DNA from: Bacteroidota bacterium
GTDB taxonomy: Bacteria; Bacteroidota; Bacteroidia; AKYH767-A; OLB10
Length of the DNA: 64,000 bases
Direction of reading: 5' to 3'
NCBI GenBank assembly: GCA_016699635.1
Contig: CP064983.1
Location: 1,240,001 to 1,304,000, forward strand
Shown here: positions 58,397 through 64,000 of the stretch, piece by piece
Layout of the letters: each line of letters starts with the position of its first letter
Position numbering within the stretch: position 1 is the stretch's first letter
The notes under the pieces: model-generated
Seen by the model: only the letters and a program-made list of their open reading frames with translations
What the model was told of the DNA's origin: nothing
The model's database searches: none
Translations under genes and position numbers: made by a program

Positions 58397-60380
58397 TTAT
58401 TTAACCCTGATAGAAATTTTTTCACTCTGTGCACCTTCTTTATTTGATTTGCCAACGGTGGATAATTGATAAAAATACAGTTTCCCTTTAAACACATTTT
58501 TATCTGTATAAGAATCTACATCGGTAATAGTTGCAATTAATTTGGGCTGTATGCCCTTTTCAGATTTATAAATTTTAATTGCTACAATATCTCCGGAAAT
58601 CTGTCCCCATGTGATAAACACATTGTCACCGGTCTGGCTTACAGAAATTCCTGAAGGTGGACCTGCTAACAATTCACCCACAGCAGTAAAACTAATTGTT
58701 GCCATCTCACTTTCACTTCCTGAATTGTCAAATGTTTTAACACCATATACATAAGATGTTCCTGAAGATAATTCTGAATCTTCAAAAAAGTTACGTTCGG
58801 ATTTCAAACTGTCATTATCCATTTTTACAAAAGCACCATTACTGGTTTTTCGATACACTTTATAGCCCATTAAATTACTTTCCCAATTGCGCATGTCGTC
58901 CCACAGTAATGTTAACATGCCATTATTTTCTCTAAAGCGCAGATTAGTTGGTGGAGTCATCGCTTTTTTTATTCCGGGATTAGCACTTACTGTATCTGAA
59001 GGTTTGCTCAGTTGATTGTTATCACTGATGGTTCGAACAATATATTGATAAACACCACCTGCTTGAAGTTGCTGTGATGTATCTGAAAAAGAGTAAATAG
59101 GTTGCCTTGAAGCAATTAATGGACTTATTAATACAAACGGAACGGTTGTGTTATCTCTTCTGTACACATAAAATCCTTTGGCAAATGGTTCATCACTTTT
59201 CCAATAAACATTTATCCCTTTGGGTTGTGATGTAGCATCAATTTCTTTTGGGCGGCAGAGGTACTGATTTATCTCCGGAATAAGCTGCAAACACTTTTGC
59301 AGAAGAAACAGGTTTGTCATTAGCACTTAGAATCTGTAGATAGTAATAGTAGTTTTCACCTGATAATGGAACTATATCTGTAAAAGAAGTATCACTCACC
59401 GGCAATGTTGCAATTCTTTGATATCCTGAATCGAACAGTGTGCTGCGCATTACATTTATTCCATTCAGATATTTCTTTTTTTCAAGTCGCCAGGAAAGTC
59501 TTACCTCATGATTACTGTTGGTATTAATTGCTTTTAGATTTGTTATTGGTGGTGCATAATAATCTTCTACACTACCTCCACTTGCAATGGCTTGCAGTTC
59601 GCCTTCATTACCATAAGCATCAACAGCAGCAATTTTATATTCATACCATGCAGGCTTATTTCCAATAGTGTCAATAGCAAGTAACATCAGGTTGTTGTTT
59701 TCAGAATAAACACCTCGCTCTATTGAAATCTTTGCATATTCTTCTTTACCAAATATTGTTCTATAAACATTGAAGTGTGACATTCTCAAAGGGTCTTTAA
59801 CACTCCATGTTAAAACAAGTTTTCCTTCTGCATATTTGCAGCTTTCGAAATTTATTTTTGGCAGAGATGCTTTTTTAAATTGAGCAGTTGCATTACTTTC
59901 TTTTGTAAAAATAGATTTGCCATCAGATGCAATTAAACTAATACGATAAATATAATTCTCATTTTTTTCTGCTGTTGCATCAAAGTATGCAGTTCCTGCC
60001 ATTAAATGCATCATTGGAAGATTGCTGCTAAACAAGCTGTCTGCTTTTGGATATTTTTGTGTTGATTGCCAAAGGCGATTGATTGTTTTATCATTTATAG
60101 GATCTAATTTTTCAAAGTATTTACTAAAGGGGAGTTGACGGTTTTTCATTTCCTGTTCTGATGAAGGTGCTGTTGTTTCACCAAGTTTTTCAAATCTTTT
60201 ACTATCGCCTTTGCTACGCTCAATCTGATAGTGCATGTTTCGTGGGATACTATTTCCTAAATAAACCCACACCCCTTGTGCTACAGGAACAGCAACAGGT
60301 ATTGACCCGGCTTGCTCTTGTGCAACAGTAATATTAATAATAGTACAAAATATGATAATTGAAAGAAGAAACCGTTTCAT
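58397..60380 (-). CDS. Secreted Fn3-domain protein (frameshifted)
   Basis: The repaired 660-aa protein has a signal peptide (MKRFLLSIIIFCTIINITVAQ) and four or more fibronectin type III-like domains: VLTWSVKDPLRMSHFNVYR, VRLSWRLEKKKYLNGINVMR, INVYWKSDEPFAKGFYVYR and LTLLWDDMRNWESNLMGYKVYR. The frame changes near 59246-59252; removing one base joins SVPLPPKEIDATSQPKGI. Such an extra base is unusual in this window, where most lesions are losses. It ends without a T9SS signal. It lies 61 nt downstream of the giant protein gene and is probably its operon partner. Confidence 0.75.
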
Positions 60381-60441
60381 TTTTTAAAGATTTTGTTTTA
60401 TTCACCATTTAAATAATCTATTCTAAAGTACAAGATTGGAT

Positions 60442-63400
60442 TTACCAGCTGCCACCCATCACCTGTTGTCCACTGCAATTCCCAAACCCAAAGCTCAAGT
60501 CAGTAGCACCATTGGAGTCTAACAATAAATTAACTTTTATACCCTGACTTACACCGATTCCACCACAACCTTCGCAACAAATTCCATCACTAAAGCAAGG
60601 AGTAGGAAAGCATTGTTTTATACTTCCGCTTATGGTAAAACTCCCACAACCATTCAAAGAAAATGTACCGGTAGATGTTGCATAACTTCCTTTCATTCCT
60701 AATTCTGCTCTGGCATCTGCGCCAAACTTGGTACATGTAATTGAAGCACCTTTTAAATATGCATGTGCAAACACCATTGCACCAATTCCATATTCATTTC
60801 CTGCCGAAGCAAAGTCCATCCATAATCGTGCGTCTAATCCGGCTTGTGCGCCAAACGAAGCACTGATAACACCAAGGTCTATACTATAGTTTGGAATGTT
60901 TAGCACCGGCAATTCTTTCATACCTGTAAAGAAAAATCCTGAAATGCCGTTTTGAAAACTTGGTGGCACATGTTTATCGTATGCAAATTGCATGAGTGCA
61001 CCGGAAACATCACCGGGCATTTTACTATAATCTCCAATAAGCAATCCGGCAGACATGGCACCAATTCCGGGTGCTTGAACTTTTCCTCCTGCAAGAAAAT
61101 ACCATCCATCAGGATCAACCAATAAGTTAGCAGTACCTGCTAAAGCTAATGGTCCTATATTTTTATCTAACTGTAAATTACCTGTGAATCGGCTGTTTAC
61201 AAAATCATAGTTAAGTCCAATATTTCCAAATCCGGAAGGAATATTTTTTACTTCAATATTTTGATTACTTGCATTGATGGAACCCGTCACTACAAATGTT
61301 TTTCTTGTATCACCTTGCATTCCTTTGAAGCCTTGCATTTCGCCACTGAAAGTAAAATTTTTCCATATTCCGGAACTCATATCGGCTTCCATTTTTCCTT
61401 TAATGTTGGCAAGACTAGTAGTGCTTCCACCTAATGGTAATTTTGATTTTCAGGATCAACTTGTATCCATGCTGCTGTAGTAGTTTTGTTTAAAATTGCT
61501 TTTAAAACCATTACTTCTTTTTCATAAATAGTACCAAGTGCAGTGAATTTTCCTTCAGTAAGATTTTGCGGACGATCATTAAACTGAACATTTGCAACGA
61601 AGTCAACATCTCCCGGCCCTTTGAGTGATACATTTAATGGATACAACTGAAATTTAATCTGTCCTGCTTCTTTCGAAAATTGAATTATGCCACTGGTTTC
61701 TTTTAACTGTGGAATTCCAAGGTCTATACCACAAGTCATATTTACATAATTCTGTCCACTCATAAATGAAAGTGGTTTTACTTTCATCACACTATAAAAT
61801 GTAATTGAGTTTGGTTGATTACCCGGATTTATAATTTGTTCTCCATTGCTGATTAATGAAAGATTTTGAAATTTCATTTCTTCACCGGTCTTCATTCCGG
61901 GCAATGTTTTAATGACTACACCGGGGCTTCCATTCTCACCTATCAAACGAAATTCATAATGTGGTTTCTGATCTGAGCCAATACTTTTGTTTCGTCCGAA
62001 TACAGGATTGGTTGATGTTACATGAACAGGAATGATACCACCGAATGAAAGATTGTTTACATCAAAATCTCCAATGCCAATATGATCCGGCTGTAAAGAA
62101 ATATCAGATATGGGAATATCTATACTTCCGGTTTTAATTGTGCCCGTAGCAATGTTAATTGAATTATCGCCTTGTGACAGTTGCCAGTTATTACCTATGA
62201 ATTGCCACTTTTCTAAATTGAATTTTATAGGTTGATTGCCTTTAAGTGGCTCCAACTTCTCAGGATGAATTATGAGGTTTCCTGCATTTATATCGAGTGT
62301 AGAAGGAGTCATGTCCGGCAGTGCATTGATATGAATGATGGTTTGTAAATTAATACTGTTGTCCTGTAGCCAGGAATTAATAGCATCTGCCTCTGCATCA
62401 AAACCAAGTAAGGAAAACTTCATTGTTTTTCCTTGCAGATTAGCCAATCCGAATTTCTTTTTAGTGGAAGTTGCAATATCAATCGAAGAAATATCAGTTA
62501 TAAACGAACCCGGTTTATCAGTAATCAACATAGCTTCATTAGGATCATTATTGAAAGTGATATAACTCTGTGTAAATTTAAATGACGATTTTTGTACAGC
62601 TATTTTCCTGTTAATCTACCTTTCTGATTATCGGATTTTACCTGTAACACATCACCTGAAGAGGGCTTTTGAATTACTCCAAAGGAATTTTGCAAAAGCA
62701 ATTTAATATTTGTGAGATCGGTTGAAAAGGTGTTTTCCACAGAAACACCAACAGGAATTCCATTCTTTGTAGCATCACTCTTTTTTATTTTCAAATCGGT
62801 GAAAGATATTTTCTGTTTGCTGTCGTGCAATGAAAAATTATCATTAGCAGGCAGATTTATCAAATTACCACTCACCAACCAAATGCCGTCCGATTGTTTC
62901 ACTTTGGATTGAATGTCCACTTCAAATCCAAAATATTTTCAATAATGAGTTCATTATCACTAATCAAATTAAAATCCAATTCATTCTGCTGACTTAATGT
63001 AATTTTTTTATTCTGGCTGATGATGTTGGGCGTAGCACCGGGTTTACAAGCCCAAACTGTTTTTTCTTTCGGTGAAGTAGAAACACCTTTAAGTACATAT
63101 TTTCCATCACTGCCTGTTGTTGTTTCAATACTTTTCCATTACCTGTTTCAATATAAACTTTTGCTCCGCTTAAAGCTTTTTTGTCCGCACCTAAGGTTAC
63201 AGTGCCGGTAATTGTTGCAGCTTTTTTCAGATACGCATTGTTGTATGTTGTAATGGTTGTGGTGTTCTTTACACCGGTTAATTTGTAGTTTCCTGTTTCG
63301 TAATTTGCATTTTCAGGAGGAGTAATGATAAATTCAAAATCAGATGCACTATTATCAAATATAAAAGTCACATAACCGTCTTTATCACTCATTTGAATAA

Positions 63401-64000
63401 TTGGTTTACCGGGTATGTCTAACTGAACTGATGCACCTGCAATAGGTTTTGCATTTTCTGCTTCATGAACAGTTAATCGGCTTACGGATAAAAGAGGAAA
63501 TTCCGCTACTTTAAATCGTATTCTTTTCTGTGAACGTGTTACTACGAATTTAATTTCTACAGGATTATTATCTTCCTTCTTAATGACAAACGTAGTATCT
63601 TTTAGTGCATAAGCTTTGTCAACAGGAGATACTGTTACTTTTCTTTTACCGGAAGGTGCAGCCATTGAAAAATATTCTCTAGTACCTGTAGGTACAACTA
63701 TATTTGTAATGCTATTATTACCGGAATTATTAGGGGCATTTAACGGGCCTCGCTTATTATTTGAGACTCTTCTATATGTCATATTACCTGAACTTCCATA
63801 GGTAAACTGAAATTTTGTTGAGGTCTTTGTGTAACCATCCACATCAATATCAGCTTTTACAGGGTTATTGTTTTCATCAACAACATAACCACTCAAAAAA
63901 CCATCCGGTGTAAGAAAAAAGTCCTGATTTAATAGCTGTTGGCCAAACTTCAAAGGCGGATAACAAGAAGTACATGTAGGAACAATTTTTTTTCCTTTGT
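60442..64000 (-). CDS. Giant secreted protein with carboxypeptidase-regulatory-like repeats; 5' end outside window
   Basis: At least 1,186 residues of one protein run from the right edge to 60442. The stretches join through four one-base deletions: T3 63123-63125, A4 62930-62933, T4 62603-62606 and T4 61441-61444. Adding one base at each gives a continuous frame, e.g. VLKTTTGSDGKYVLKGVS, GKIAVQKSSFKF and NQKLPLGGSTTSLANIKG. The first part has CarboxypepD_reg-like domains (GFLSGYVVDENNNPVKADIDVDGY; TITGTVTLGADKKALSGAKVYIET). The rest is beta-rich, with IHINALPDMTP-type repeats. The C terminus is cysteine- and glycine-rich (CFSDGICCEGCGGIGV). No T9SS signal is seen. Function unknown; likely a surface fibre or scaffold. 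Confidence 0.7.

Noticed and set aside
1..64000. CRISPR arrays, prophage or insertion sequences
   Set aside because: No regularly spaced repeats, transposase, integrase or structural phage genes were seen on either strand. The only mobile-type locus is the R-M pair.

Overview
The window looks like a chromosomal segment of an AT-rich member of the Bacteroidota, probably near the Chitinophagales/Sphingobacteriales lineages. The evidence is two clear type IX secretion (T9SS) C-terminal sorting domains plus one likely one, PorT-type and DUF4270 surface proteins, a ligase-associated DNA exonuclease, a reg_prop/Y_Y_Y sensor kinase with a LytTR regulator, and promoters of the Bacteroidota type (TTG, 19-20 nt spacer, TAnnTTTG). 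I saw no rRNA, intact tRNA, CRISPR array, insertion sequence or prophage.

Layout. 0-8.9 kb: partial methyltransferase, rbfA, two secreted or outer-membrane proteins, a PorT-like barrel, ubiX, an ABC pair, sucA and recO. 8.9-15.1 kb: an apparent nitric-oxide/nitrosative-stress island headed by an Rrf2 iron-sulfur regulator with an inverted repeat over its own promoter. It continues with a 77-aa unknown protein, group III truncated hemoglobin, a membrane protein, a tryptophan-2,3-dioxygenase-like heme protein, a methyltransferase, the Ric/ScdA iron-sulfur repair protein, a second hemerythrin protein and a type II NADH dehydrogenase. 15.1-17.1 kb: a type II restriction-modification system (MjaI-like nuclease plus a methyltransferase with an SNase-like tail). 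It abuts a sufD that has lost its 3' end. 17.3-21.1 kb: sufD', sufC, sufB and a SufA/IscA-type carrier.

21.2-37.5 kb: thiL, exonuclease III, a DnaJ-like membrane protein, an MsbA-like exporter, a LytTR regulator/sensor kinase/YceI operon, a PAS kinase with a WD40 protein, then glnS, sufE, sufS and an ALDH7-type dehydrogenase. 37.5-46.2 kb: a DUF4258 protein, a T9SS cargo protein, a small channel-like protein, a candidate small RNA with promoter and terminator, kdsB, an S9 peptidase and a second secreted protein. 46.3-55.6 kb: rseP, dxr, glmS, a DUF4270 lipoprotein, a GT5-type glycogen synthase domain, a membrane glycosyltransferase-like protein and a DNA exonuclease. 55.6-64 kb: a GEVED/T9SS protein, a degenerate response-regulator-like protein, an Fn3 protein and a very large secreted protein that runs off the right edge.

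One property dominates the window. About 16 genes, including glmS, rseP, thiL and an MsbA-like exporter, are broken by single-base frameshifts. Nearly all are one-base deletions, mostly in runs of A or T, and each reading frame continues perfectly in a neighbouring frame. I list these as single genes with the lesion position. The most economical explanation is residual homopolymer error in the assembly. The 3' truncation of sufD is different: the sequence beyond the break is unrelated, so that one is a real junction or a mis-join.
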